Origin: Acanthosoma haemorrhoidale | Taxonomy: Eukaryota > Arthropoda > Insecta > Hemiptera > Acanthosomatidae | DNA: 64,000 bases | Assembly (NCBI GenBank): GCA_930367205.1 | Contig: OV884011.1 | Location: forward strand, 48,063,754 to 48,127,753 | Reading direction: 5' to 3' | Shown: positions 11,421-24,079 of the stretch, in pieces | Numbering within the stretch: position 1 is the first letter of the stretch | How the letters are laid out: every line of letters starts with the position of its first letter | Made by a program: the position numbers and the translations under genes | The notes under the pieces: generated by a model | The model's database searches: none | Told to the model about the DNA's origin: nothing | The model's input: the letters and a program-made list of their open reading frames with translations, nothing else

Positions 11421-13019
11421 AGAAATGGTATCGAGTTTTGGAAAATATGAACTACTCTTGCGACACAATTATTTGAATTTTAAAACGATCTTGTTCGTAA
11501 TAGGTCTGGGACTATATTGTAATAAATAAAAAAAAACTTGTCAAGTATAATAACTATAATAAACTTCGTTAAAGGAACGATTTTGTTAACTTTTTGTCTT
11601 AATAGTCCACTAGATCCCCATCACGTTACGCATATTATTAACCAAGACATCAAGGTCTTGGGTATAAAGTGAAAAACGCAGTGCTAAATATTATCCCTCC
11701 ATATTAAAACTGTGGTCACAAAAAATAAAATTCAATACTCTTTCGATGGTGGTTTTTATGACTAAATAATTATAGCCAACTTAAATCGCAACAGATATTG
11801 TCTTAATCATGACTTCAAGACCTTAAACTCGATACCCAACTCCAACTGATACATAAATATTTATTTTCCTATTGCTAATTGATTTATCAATGACAACTCA
11901 CTGTATATTTATAGAACAGGTTTTATGTTAAGCATCATTTGGGCATCAATTGAGTCAAAAGCTTGCAAAAAAAGACTGGTTAAATTAATATTGTGAACTC
12001 GTCGATGATGAGAGATTTATAGATTTGCGTAATTATTGTATAAAAAGAGAAGCTTCTGAGAAAACGCTAAATAGCTATTGTATTTAAAAACTCATTCTTG
12101 GTATTTATGTTAAGTAGGAACTAAATATTCAACACTAATAGTAATATTAGATACGTTCATAAATGGTATTTTCACATGAACCTAATGTTAGTTTTAAAAA
12201 ACGAGCACGGTTAAATTACTTCATGTTGAGGACCTACCTCAATTCAACTGACTCTTGAGCTATTTCAATTCAAAACTTAGAAACTCTTTCAGATCCTATG
12301 TTGTTATTTTGTAAAATTGTTGAGGGTACATTATAGAATAATCACTCAACGACAAAATTCAAAAATATTTCTAAAAATAGTTACGTCTCAGGGTTTATTA
12401 TCTGATTAGGGGTTTTCGGCTATTGTTCATTTAACGTGTGGCTCATTTGTTTATCGCTAATTGATTTATCGCTGACTATTTTTTATGAAAATAGTATTAA
12501 GCTTAGCTTCATTTTGGCATCAGATGGAACTGCTATTTGATTAAATTTTTTGTAATGTTTGAAAACATGATTTTCAACATACCTGTGTTCTGCAAAAACT
12601 GATTAAGGAGGTATTTTTATTATTAACATAGGGTATAGTTAATGCTTCTCTATGGCAGTTTACAAGGTGATACAATTCATACCCCAATAGAAAAACTACA
12701 AGCAGAACTGTTACTTTCAGAGAAAATGTAGCCGCGATGTAGCAATATCTGTTACGTACAAATCGCGGGTCACCCAGTTGAGATCGAGCTGTGGATGATT
12801 TAGTGGCTTATTGAAACAAAAGCGGGAAATTTTCATTTGGATCCGCTATTTCGAATTACATTTCACAGAGTAACTGGCAGTCTAATCAAGCGAGCTTGTA
12901 CTTGTATGCAGCTAGTTTGTTTTGAGTTTTTACTTCTTCTTTTAGTAGAACTTAAACGAACCGTTTATAATACTATTATGACTTAGGAGAACACCTTCGA
13001 AGAGTAATACTGCAGTGTA
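11421..13019. repeat. AT-rich DNA with diverged local direct repeats
   Basis: GCTAATTGATTTATC plus TTAAGC...CATTT.GGCATCA occurs at about 11871-11955 and again at about 12453-12535. GGGTTTTCGGCTATTG (about 12410) recurs at about 13709 as a near match. It suggests an old local duplication. No genes seen. Confidence 0.4.
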
Positions 13020-13060
13020 TACAGACTGCACAGTCAATAATAATTCATCACAAAGGCTCC

Positions 13061-13360
13061 ATGATACGTATCAAACCGTACATTACACATAGACCTAAAG
13101 TTGCCATTTCATACATGAGATACGACAGAGATACCAGGCATTCCGTAGTAGGCTACACATATCAATGCTTTCATAGTCAGTCTTCAGTAACACTTCCAAA
13201 TAACTCTGACCACAGACTGAAAAGAAAGTGGCAGCGAGATCTGTTGAAGGTTTAACCTAGGCACCACGTAAATAGACATGAATTGTGCCTCGGGTGTATT
13301 CATTTATTTGACTGACCAGCCGATGTAAAATCACTATAAAATAAAATAAAATAAAAAATC
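13061..13360 (+). mobile_element. 3' end of a second, diverged jockey-type element
   Basis: The frame ending at 13255 finishes SDHRLKRKWQRDLLKV and stop. It parallels the ORF2 end PRRLKRQWPRDLL of the copy at 31.3-31.8 kb. About 100 bp of 3' UTR and an (AAAAT)n tail at about 13336-13358 follow. It is 5'-truncated, and only the extreme C-terminus is recognisable. Confidence 0.6.
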
Positions 13361-15027
13361 TTTCAGTTTAACAACCATCTCTGGCAAATACCCTGTAGAA
13401 ATTAGATTGAGCATCGGTAATACTTTTACTAGGTATAAATGTAAATTATGTATTGCTACTTCATGACAAAGGTTTGAGTCACTGTGATTTAAAAATTCTT
13501 TCCTCCAGTTCATGCTAGAGACAGATACCCGTTTTATTCTTTACGCAGGTTTTTTTTTGTTGTGCTCAAGATTTTTCGCTAATTATAAAAAAATTACCAT
13601 ATTTCATGAAAGAGGACACAATTATGATAACTTGGTTAATTGCTATTGTTATATTTTTTCGATGATATTAAATTCAGTTCTAAAACCCCTTATTTTCTAT
13701 CACATCTAGGGTTTTTCGGCTATTGCATTTTTCATAACAAATGATTGTCATTTTTTAGTGGTCATACCTACTTACGGAAATTGGGGGGGGGGATAATTTA
13801 ACCTATCAGTTGAAAATAAATTATAATTTCATTCATTTGTATTTAGACGATTCGATAAAAATAATTTCCGTATGCACTTGTTTCCCCCAGAAGGATCAAT
13901 TACCACTAATTAAACAAATTAATATTTTCTATCATCAATTAAATATATTGACGTGCTGATTAATATTACACTCAGTGTTGGAGCTTGAGTAGGCTGTTTT
14001 CACAATACTTCACTAAAAGAATCAATAAAACCGTTTTTGCATCGAAGATGAAACCGTTATTTGGACACAATTTAGGTTGAATTTTCTACAAAGGCTATGA
14101 TCACCTAGTAGAACAGAAGATTTAATATTCATTAAACGCTCTGTCACCTTAAGACACTGAAAACAGTTTTTACAAAAAAACAAATTTTTTAATGGACAGC
14201 ACATGGAGTGCATTAAATCTCATATGTTTTTCTTTCCGGAAAACTTATTAAGTAATTTAAATTTCAGCATGTAATAATTTGCAAAGATTTTTCCATCAAT
14301 TATTCATGTTTTGGAAGCAATTAGTAAAATGAAAGAACGTAAAAACGAACCTAATTTTGATAAAGACACAGTTTAAAAACAAGGACGTGGGAAGAACAAA
14401 GGCAGTGGTTCACGTCATCCATAGTTTATTCGTTTTTAATATTTACTAGATTTACAGCTTTGGAATATACTGAATAGGAATTTAATTCGGCGGGAGAGTT
14501 GAGGAATTAAAAACGGCAAAAACACCACAATCGCACTTCGCTAATAACACCTACCTTGTGACACAAAAACACCACGTCTTTTAGAAATTACTTCATACTG
14601 AAGAATTTAATGTTAATTTATTAAATTGCAGGAATAATTTCACTTGTTTGACGTCATTCGGACATTACCTATTTGCATTTATAATTTTCTGTTTATCATA
14701 TGTCATTGACATCGTATAAATATGGGTTTCGATAAGGTAATATGGGTTTAAAAAAAAAAAAAAAAGATTTATAAATAATCAACAACAAAATCTTAAAAAA
14801 TTAGACTTTGAATTTTAACTCTGGAGCATCATTTGAAAATTTCTTATAAAAATCTGATAAGAAGAGTTTTAACGACTTGAAATAATTTATATCACTATAT
14901 AAATAATTATTTTATGATTATATCAATACTGCCGTAACTATACTACATACGAAAAAAAAACTATTCACCCGGCAAAACGATCCATATGCTCCATAAAGCA
15001 GTAATCAGTGCCTATATATTATGTATA
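13361..15027. other. AT-rich spacer
   Basis: No genes recognised. The block ending CCCGGCAAAACGATCCA at 14952-14983 is half of a short direct repeat (see 15811-15841). Confidence 0.5.
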
Positions 15028-15105
15028 CACAGGTGGTCTGAAAAGTTTCCAACCTCAACATGAAGATGATAATAAAATAAATAAAAGCTTTTCCGACCAC
15101 CCTCG
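15028..15105. mobile_element. Miniature mariner-like element
   Basis: Starts CACAGGTGGTCTGAAAAG and ends CTTTTCCGACCACCCTCG. The ends are imperfect inverted repeats of the GGTGGTC(T/G)GAAAAG type seen in mariner-family ends. TA dinucleotides flank both sides (15026-15027 and 15106-15107), as expected for Tc1/mariner insertion. At about 78 bp it has no room for a transposase. Confidence 0.65.
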
Positions 15106-15689
15106 TATAGCAATATATATTACATATAACCGTGGAGACCTATAACTTTATACCATAATAAATGTAAATATTTGATTTATTCATTTTTTTAAAATTCATA
15201 TAAAGTAGTATGATTTAGCTACTTATTAATTAATGCAAACATTTTTAATGACTTTTTATAATAACAATTAAAAAAAAACTGAACATCTTGCATTTGATAC
15301 CCTGTACCAAATTATTGAGACATTTATTTTAATGCCAAATAATTTATGACGATTAATTACGAGTTTATCGAGATGGCTACATTTTTTATACCTTGCCAAA
15401 GTCAAATTGAATCTCTGACGAGGAAAAAATCAATTCTTTCATTTGTCAAGTCACGCCACGTAAGCTATAATAGGGTATGATCTTCCATATTTTTTCGGTT
15501 CACAATAAAAGAATGGTCAGGCTTCTGATTCATACATTAACTAGTACAATATTCAAATTATTCTCGATGATGTGAGTTCTTCCGTGACATTTTTTTTATC
15601 TGCTTTAGTTTGCCCTTCTTCCCTAGTCGATTCACACATTGGCGTAAAATCCCAAATTGCCAAAAAATTATATTTCTGATCCGTTGAAA

Positions 15690-16030
15690 GACATCTAGAC
15701 GGGAACGGACCCACGACGACAGCGACACTAAGATACCGTATCGCCTCCGTTAGGAAACTGAGCCATTGCCAGCAGGTTACAAAAGGTTACAAGGTTTCGA
15801 AAAAAAACAAAAAAAAACTATTTCCCCGGCAAAACGATCCAGATAGAAACAATCAACTGTTTTCTGGCGGAGAGTAAGTGAAACTGGAACGACCCGGGCA
15901 GCTTCTCTAATTCCACTGGCACCGGCTCTTCAGAAGGCACTACAGATGACGTCATATATGACAGGAGTGACGTAATATGGTGATTGGTAGTGGTGGTGCA
16001 AGCGAATGCGAAACCGAGTCCACCAAGCCC
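15690..16030. promoter_or_regulatory. Candidate patch containing the second CCCGGCAAAACGATCCA repeat
   Basis: 15811-15841 repeats the A-rich, CTATT, CCCGGCAAAACGATCCA block of 14952-14983 with few changes, about 860 bp apart. The surrounding sequence is more balanced, with a TGACGTCAT palindrome at 15946-15954. Role unknown. Confidence 0.3.
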
Positions 16031-19000
16031 TCATTAATTCTTAGCCTTTTAGGGCAGACCAATTTATTTTGTACTTTCAATACGCTAACAAACGATTGGT
16101 GGTAGTTATTTAAGGAGAAGTATCGGCCTACCATGCAATAATGGCACCTCTAATGCGCATGTCTCCATGCCCTTGCATACTATTATCGAAATTTTATTTC
16201 TATTTAAGAAATAAAAAAATAAGCCATACTTAAATTAAGGCATGTCTACCAATCGGAATATAGTATTGCCTACCTTTGAGCATATTTAGATACACGACTA
16301 TCCTAGAGAAAAAACTGCAACAAGCAAACAGACGCTTACAGCATCTGTACAAACTCAAAAAGGCATTGATCATTACAACAAACTTATAGGATGTTAATTT
16401 ACAAGGCATTCGTTTCACCGAAGCTTGCTCCTGTTCTGAATGGTCATGCGCAAAAAAGTCCATGAGGGCATGACTATCACCACTGAATAAAATACACTGA
16501 TATTTGTTTATTTTTTTTTTAATTCGTTTAGGATTGATAATTGCTCAATATCGTATGAAGAGTTACTTTGAACATGTCTGTTGATGTACCATTTCTGCCG
16601 ATGTTCAATTTTCTTGGACTAGACTTCTGCACGAAAAGCAGAAAAACCCTGTAATTCTACTCTTTGTGACCCAGTGTTGGTTGAGCTGTATAGCTTTCTT
16701 AAATGGAAGTTGTGTTCTTAAATGTTCAGGACACGATCTGCTAGCACAACAGTATTTCACAGGGTTCATCTCTCCAAAGTTTTACCGCTTGCAGCTTGCT
16801 CGGGAACCGACCGCGTCCTGGGAACTTCAGTGTTCCTGCGAGACACTGCGTGCCTTCAGCGTACCCATCAGCATGGTTGGGTCAGAGCCTATTGTACCCA
16901 TGACGGAAACATTTTTTCTTCATGAAACTAATCCAGGTCAAGAATGATACATCACACAATTAAGAGTTTCGTAGTCATATTGATAAACAATTAAAACTTG
17001 CTACAAAATTTGAAGAAGCTAGGGAACAATTTCTGAGTTTAGTGAAAAAAATAATTAAGGAGATATTATAGAGGAGCCAAAGAAGGCAGTAAAGAGAAGG
17101 TACCCACTTCTTTTACGAGATAACGACTCCTTAAACACACTTCAAGGTTATGGTGAAGTGAATATGTAGTACAATAATAATACAATAGCCATTTATTACT
17201 GACACTATTTGTCATAGGACTGGTTCATGTTTAGCATAGTCGGAAAATGCAATAGAACTACCATGCTTAATATCATGCCTCTAAAAGAAACAATCGTATT
17301 ATTAATGGCGAACACAATGTAATTAACACTTTCAATGATTTTTTGTAATCACGTTATGTTATGAAAAATAGCATAAAATGTAAGTCTCTGCCTCATATTT
17401 TACAATGTGTGCAGGCAGACATACCTACCGATTAAGAGGTTTTCCTTTAAAGAAACAAAAACAGCCCAGGATTTGAATTTGGACGACCTAAAAGCTAGGC
17501 AATCCCTACCTGATAAAACGTAGCCTTGGATCAGAAATAACGCCCCATCGGAACAGACCATTCGTAACTAATGCTCTGTTTAAATGTAATAAGGCCAGTT
17601 AAAAAAAAAGGTGGAGGTGGAAGTCTTCTAAATAAAACAAGAGACTACTACCAGAGACTGGCACAAAGGGCACAATGGGGTAGTGGGCTCATCAAGAGAT
17701 TTTTCACGGTTCACACACAGAGCACAATAACTATGATTTTTTATCTTTTCACAGGCCCCATTACAGGGAGTTAGCTCCTTTGAGAAGCGTCTTCTTCTGA
17801 TAGGCCCATCTCTAGTATCCAGTGAGCGATCGTTCGTGATTAATACGGTTACATCGAGGTTACGGCGATCAGCTTTCACGCCCTTAAAGGGAAGGTGGCC
17901 TATCATATCGGGACCTAACCACTTTTCATGTTAGGAGTCAAAGATCCTAGGTCATAAAAACACAGCTCCTCGACGTCCTTTTTCCCAATTTGTTCAAGGG
18001 TGTAGCCCCGAATAAACTTTGTTTCATTAGTTATTCTTAAACACCTGGACAATAAGGGAATTACTGACGAAGAACAACTGATGTTCTGTGGTTAATTGCA
18101 CCTTTTAAACAGGGCAGGATCTCATACAGTCAAAATCTCAGTCTCCCCGTACTTCTTATTGGATAAACGCCAAGATTTCAGACAGAAACACTTAGTCCAT
18201 ACTTTCATATCTTCGTATCTGAGATTTCTAGAGAAAAAAAGGTGCAAGGTGAATGCACATAATTCGTTACCATTCAACAGAAGAGATATTACAATTTTTT
18301 TAAAGAGGAGTAAGCAAAGCATCCATTATTTTCCCCAAAGAACTATTATTTTTCAAAGATTTAATATAAAAATCTAAGGAGAATCTTTTCCTTTATGTTC
18401 AGCTTTTTCTTTATGGAGTATCATTTCAATTTCATGATCAAAAAAGATTTTATACAAAACTGCACTGGAGTAATTTAAGGTTTGTTAGTGCATCAATTGG
18501 AAAAAGTACCCATTAAGTAAAGTTTAATGTTTTCCAGCTTTACCAGGTCATCTTCTGAGTAACATCTAATATCTTTAATACACCATATACCACTTCTATT
18601 CCATAAATCCTAAAACTAGCTAGTAAATTTTGAGGGGTTTGGGTAGGTTGTCCCATTGTGCGAGTACTGACGGCATAAATTCTGATTAAATTAGATTTAG
18701 ATTAAATTTAACAAGACCGGGAAAGGATTTTGATCCATGGGATCACAGGCAAAAACCACCATCAGCAGAAGCTCCCCAGCTGTACAATGCGTAAAAGATG
18801 CAGAGAGGACATCGCCAGGAAGCAACGAGTCAGAAAGAGGGTGTGCCAACGCGATTTGTCTCAGGGAGATGAACACGCATCTGCCTCCAAAGTTGGTACA
18901 GTGAACGCGGATCAGCATAATCACTACAATAGCATTGCTACTTAGCAATGGGACTGATTTCGCTTCCAGATGTCATAGTAAAGGCGTGACTAGAGATGAA

Positions 19001-19746
19001 GGAGCAATACCAGCTATCGGTAATAGCATCGAATGAACCGATCAGCAAGTAACAAAAATAAATCAATACAGATAACAATAGCACGTATGAACAGCATAGT
19101 ACAATGATAATAAATGTCAAACAAGCCGAGACAATAAAAACAAACAATTTGATAAGCAATCTGAGTGACTTTACAAACAACACTTCCTCACACAAGTACT
19201 ACCAAGACAGGGCCTTATACCGGGGGGGGGGTGGGCATACTAATATAAATACCAACAAACACACCCGCATGACCGTGCGACTGGTACTCTGAACAGACTA
19301 CCAGTTCATGGGATACTGTAGGCCACTAGTCTATTCTAGACGGTTTTAGCTGATAAGAAGTTAATTGATGAAAAATAAGATGCTCTTGAAAGAGATTTAT
19401 TTAATTTATATTTCATAATTACAATATTAATAAATTGCTTGAATTTTCTTTTACATAACTTTTATTATTTTTTTCTTTGCTTAATAAATTGATTATTTAG
19501 TTTGTTAATGTTTTTGTGATGTAAGTTTGTGTTATAAGTATTATATCTATATATGGAATACAAAACCAACGAACTCCAGCTAGATATGGAAATTTAAGAA
19601 TCAATGTGTCAGTAACTATGAAGGTTTCCACTAAATGAATGAATTTAGCTCATAAGTTTTCTTGGCCTATTCCGGAAAAACTTCAATCTGAAATTGGACC
19701 AATACTTCATTTTTTAAAAATATCTTTTAAATTTGTTTTTTGTTTT
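16031..19746. other. Long stretch without a supported gene
   Basis: Two modest patches look less random. 16666-16947 (+) has 93 codons ending ...FFLHETNPGQE; 18713-18945 (+) is of mixed composition and open in two frames. I recognise neither as a protein family. They may be transposon relics. Confidence 0.4.
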
Positions 19747-20358
19747 TTCTAAGCTCTCTAGTTAGAATTTTAGGATGAGGGAGAAATATAAAATATTTAG
19801 GGTGATCGGATCCTGGTACTAGGAGGACCTGCTTGAAGGTGGTGTGAGAGGAGTAAGGAGTGTGGGAATCCTCGGTGGAGGTTGATTGTTACGGTACAGT
19901 GGTGAGAGTCCACTGGTGGCTGGGCCTAGAGTCTTCTCTAGGCATGTAGTGCAGTCGAAGTTAGTCTGATATCAGTGAGGGTGCCCCTTAGAGGCTTGTT
20001 GTTGGTGGGCCAAGCGCCGTGATGTCAACCATTTCTTCTGCTTTACTCGATCTTGTGAGTTGCCATCGTGCCGGTAGCGGTGGTGGTGTCATGTCTCGGA
20101 AGAGACCGCCTCCACCGAGGCTTCCCACACTCCTTAATTCCCTCACACCACCTTCAAGCAGGTACTCCTAGTACAAGGATCCGCTCAACCTAAATCTTCC
20201 TTCATTTTTCCCTCACCCTAAATCTTCCTTCATTTTTCCCTCACCCTAAATCTTCCTTCATTTTTCCCTCACCCTAAATCTTCCTTCATTTTTCCCTCAC
20301 CCTAAATCTTCCTTCATTTTTCCCTCACCCTAAATCTTCTATTTAGAGAGCTTAGAAT
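19747..20358. mobile_element. Foldback element with a tandem array in one arm
   Basis: Left arm 19747-19883 and right arm 20107-20358 are inverted copies. Shared blocks are TTCTAAGCTCTCTA, GATCGGATCCTGGTACTAGG, CCTGCTTGAAGGTGGTGTGA and TCCTCGGTGGAGG. The loop (19884-20106) has two consecutive small hairpins: CAGTGG/CCACTG at 19897-19915, and GCCTAGAG/CTCTAGGC with a TCTT loop at 19924-19943. The right arm is longer because it holds a 28-bp tandem array. No transposase is present. Target duplication was not resolved. Confidence 0.75.
20185..20340. repeat. 28-bp tandem repeat, five full units plus a partial
   Basis: TAAATCTTCC recurs at 20191, 20219, 20247, 20275 and 20303 with an exact 28-bp period and virtually no change between units. 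A truncated sixth copy begins at 20331. There are no spacers, so it is not CRISPR-like. The left arm of the element has about one diverged unit. Confidence 0.92.
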
Positions 20359-20639
20359 AAAAAATTTCGAGATGATTTGAAATATACCTCTCGATTGATT
20401 GTATTGTTTACTACAACTATCGTACCTTCGGGTGCGGCTATAATATTGAGTTAGTCGTTAAGCAGAACTGTCTGTGGTGCAGAAGAGGCGCCACAAGAGG
20501 AATGATTCAGAATATGTTATTAACAAGACGAGGCGCGAACCACTCAATTATTCCTTCAGATAGGTCTGTAATCGGCTTCGCTAATCCATTTCAATCAGTG
20601 TTGCCACTTCCTCTGAGTAAATATTTTATATAGAGACTA

Positions 20640-21090
20640 GGGCGATGACAGATGGAGAGGGCCCAATAAGTGTTCAGTTGGTTAGGTATCGCCCCAACAC
20701 TTGTACCGCCTGTTCATTAGCCCTTATAGAGCAGTGTCGATTCGATTGTCACCCTGCGGGGGGGGTCCCCACTCCCCAGGCGGGCCCCCCTTGGATAATA
20801 ATTTACATTTGCGGCCGGGGAGCTCAGGAGCACTGGTGAGTTTTTGGAGTCACAAATCCGATTGTACTCTAGTGGCTCTGTCCAATACATCAATCCGTCC
20901 TCTATTAGGGTGGGCATTGATATAACAGGATCTGTATTGAATAAATTACAGAATCGAACTATCGAGGTATCTCCAGGGATGGTTGAAATAGGATATGTCA
21001 TACTCCGCTGGCTACCGTCCACACATTCAACACTGGATATAAAAATATTAATTACACTCCTCTGTAAAAAGAAAAGAATCCTGCTTTAGT
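20640..21090. pseudogene. Unidentified coding-like segment, open on both strands
   Basis: Minus strand 21022-20717 is open for over 100 codons (PISTIPGDTSIVRFCN, SMPTLIEDGLMYWTEPLEYN). The plus strand is open across about 20795-21089 (SSGSVQYINPSSIRVGID). Both read like protein, and I cannot say which strand was coding. I do not recognise a family. The nearby reverse transcriptase relic and the runs of G and C suggest mobile or other inserted DNA, but this is inference. Confidence 0.35.
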
Positions 21091-21239
21091 ATTTTTTTAA
21101 AGGCTTTAATCCATTGCATCATGGTTCACCCGAAATAGCCAACAACGCATGAACCTGCAATATGGATGAATTCCTAAGCAAAAAGCATCGTAAAAAAAGT
21201 ATAGCATCAGGCCTCCAACGTTTAAGGAATGTATTTAAA

Positions 21240-21960
21240 TTTAAATTAATTGGAAATCCGTCAATTTGTTTACGCTGACGATTTATTTATTTTCACTTAT
21301 TCCTTATTGGAAAGAAGTTTAAAAATAAATTTAGGTAAAAGTAAATATGGGCTAATTTCAAGGAGTGATACTGGAATCGCTGCTAAAATTGGGTTGTTAC
21401 CTCATAAATATACAGAAAGAATTATTCATGCTTTATTCTACAAGTAAAACAAGTAAAGATAGGAAGCTCAAGGAAGATAATGTGCAGGCTGAAGGAGGTG
21501 AGAAAAACAAAATCCAATAAAAAGGATTCTGAGAAATAGGATAAAACAAAACTACATTCGGAACCATATATATTCACCTGATAATTTTCAGTGAGAGAGA
21601 ATCATGGGACCGAACTACTCAAGTCGCAAGCAGAATACAGGCTCAGGAAATGAGATTTATAAGGAAGTTAGAATGAAAGGGAATTTACTAAATGCATTAC
21701 TAATTGCAGCACCCGATTGGTTGCTGAAAGCAAACTCCAAAAACTTGAAATCCAAAGAATAGGAAGACTAAAGTGGTATGAAAGTGTCAACAGAACGGAC
21801 CGTAAGATTGTGGAGGGCACCAAAACTGCTTACGTCTAGAAGAGGAACTAGCTGGTCTGAAAGTTGAGCGAACAAACTTTAAACCACAGCTTGAGAGAAC
21901 AAAGTTGCTTTAGTTTGCGGGCAAACCAATAGATGAATGAGCAAGGAAACATTTCGTTGA
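21240..21960 (+). mobile_element. Non-LTR retrotransposon relic, RTE-like
   Basis: 21250-21447 reads RQFVYADDLFIFTYS with the catalytic YADD at 21271-21282, then INLGKSKYGLIS, the usual block after YADD. Around 21622-21670, VASRIQAQEMRFIRK matches the C-terminal region of RTE-type ORFs, which commonly read SRI.AAEM..LR. Near 21760-21790, IGRLKWYESVNR resembles their (G)RLKWYGHV.RM block. Intervening frames contain stops and shifts. Clade assignment is from memory of motifs. Confidence 0.65.
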
Positions 21961-24079
21961 CACCAGCGTGAGATTAGTGGAGAAGGAAATTTACTCCTTT
22001 TAAAGAAAACAATCTTCACCAGCATGATGAAGGGTAATCGATCTTTGAAGTGCCGAGGATTTCATTGGAAATGCATTATATGTATATGTATATAGGGTGG
22101 CAGTTGAATAACTATGTAATGTTAACTAGTTTCCATTGAGACGATTAGGCCGTAATCACAGTGTCACCGCTGGCGTTTCCACTGAGATGAAGTATTCATG
22201 GGTGTGTTTAATAGAGGGACAGGCAGAGCGGAACCGACTAATGAATGTGTGCACCTGAGTCAAATGCTTTTTGATTGTCAATTTCTGCGAATGTGAACCA
22301 ATGTTTCTGTGTCTGTGCCCTCTAGCTGTGAATTAATTTTTAACCAAGCCTAAGTATCCCTTGCCGTCTGAATTATTCACTGTCAGTTCTCAGCTAGGCC
22401 TAGGCCATGTCTGCATAATAGCCGATGCAGTATGTATATGGTGTATTTAATGATTGCGTGGAGTTAGTAGTAAGTAAAGCGTACTGATTGAGTAACATCA
22501 ATCATAAAATAACGCTGTTCGTGTACGCACAAGGGCGCTTGGAGCGTTAGTAGTGAGTTATTCCTCCTCACTCCCATCCCTTCTCAAAATCGGTTGTATA
22601 CATACACATATGCGAAACAAAAAACATCCTGCTTGTGCATAAACGGATAATATCTATAAAGCACAAAAATAGCCAATAACAACTAGTTATGATATGTGAT
22701 TTCACTATTTTAATAATTACTAGCCAAAGATTTGGACAGGACCAGAGCAGACCCGAGAAGTGCCTCGCGATTTATCTAAAGCACTATCCCTTTTGAGTTC
22801 GAACCTAGTTAATATGAGGGGGTAGCTTAAAAACCAATTCGAAAATGACATTTTCATTAGCATTTTTCACAAGGTATCGACACACTTCATCACACTGCCG
22901 AGCGGTCAGCATGTAGACCATCTCCTTCTATGTGAACATTACAGTTTGGTTTCAAATCCAAACTTCCTTGCATAATATTATCAACTTTGGTTATGTGCAC
23001 CAACCTCTCTGAAGAACATCACCAAAAGCAAAATATTACATATAGGACGACAATGATATTAAAAGTTTATAAAGTGATTTGATATTAACCAGACTTGCAT
23101 TTGACATCTCAGTAGATAAACCACCCAACCACAGATTGTCACTATACTGTTAATATTATCTCATTATTGCTAAAATAGTCCCTTTGAAATGGATTTGGTG
23201 ACCAAGTTCAAATCTTGCTTATACCTTGTCAAAAATACATTGTTCCCACCGAGCAGTTATGCGTTGATGCCACCGCCAATAATTAAATTAATCATTCGCT
23301 TATGGTTTTAGTGAGTAAATTTGATGTATGCGAAAAACATTTCCTTTTGTTTGTATTATTGTCTTCCTTATTCTTTATCCATTGTGAATTATTATTTTGA
23401 CGGATTGATCTTAATAGTGTTAGCCATCGCCGGACCTTCTTCCCGAGAGATGTGCTGGTCGCTCACTCGGACGCACTAATCCAATGACGGATCGACTTTC
23501 CGAGTGCTACTTATTAACACTGAAAAATTTAAAGTGTCTCTACATGTTATATGTTAATCTCTCTCTCTCTCTGGAATGAATATTAAAACCTTTATAGCCG
23601 GCGATATCGTCAGATGTAAGAGATCACTTAGCAGACAACCCTTTCAGTTTCAAACGGCTTCAGCCGTCTTATCTTAAATCGCAATAAATAGCTTCTCTAA
23701 TCGACTTTAAAACTAAAAAAAAATATATGATTTTCTGACCTTTTTTGACTTCATCGTTTACTGTTTGTCATCTACCAGGCGAACAATACCCTCTCAGATT
23801 TACTTAATCTCTTTTAGTTGAATAATTGTTATATAAATGGCATAGATAGCCAAAATATTCAATTAAAAATTATTGGATGGATATAGGTAATTTAAATTGA
23901 GAAGATTGGTTGGAGGAATGCCTCCTAATAAATCATGAATTAATCTTGTAGTAACAAAATTTTGTTTAGTATTTATTTATTAGAAAGCTCATAATTATCT
24001 TTTTATAAATAAAAATAAATACGTTATTATTTTTTCGTGATATATTATTTGTACCTTATTATTATTATTATTATTAGCT
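21961..24079. other. Non-coding spacer with one SINE-like piece
   Basis: At about 22897-22965 (+), CTGCCGAGCGGTCAGCATGT resembles an A box and TTGGTTTCAAATCC a B box, separated by more than in a real tRNA. This suggests a tRNA-derived SINE head. A (CT)n tract lies near 23560-23573. No genes seen. Confidence 0.35.

Noticed and set aside
15946..15954. TGACGTCAT as a proven CRE element
   Set aside because: A single palindromic word without context; mentioned only as part of a candidate patch.
20185..20340. Regular repeat array that might suggest CRISPR
   Set aside because: Units are contiguous 28-bp tandem copies without spacers, in an animal genome, inside a foldback element.
21250..21447. 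A host gene or telomerase-type reverse transcriptase
   Set aside because: YADD with the GKSKYG-type follow-up and the downstream RLKWY block fit a non-LTR retrotransposon relic.
22897..22965. A true tRNA gene
   Set aside because: A- and B-box-like words are present but too far apart, and no cloverleaf can be drawn; SINE-like at best.
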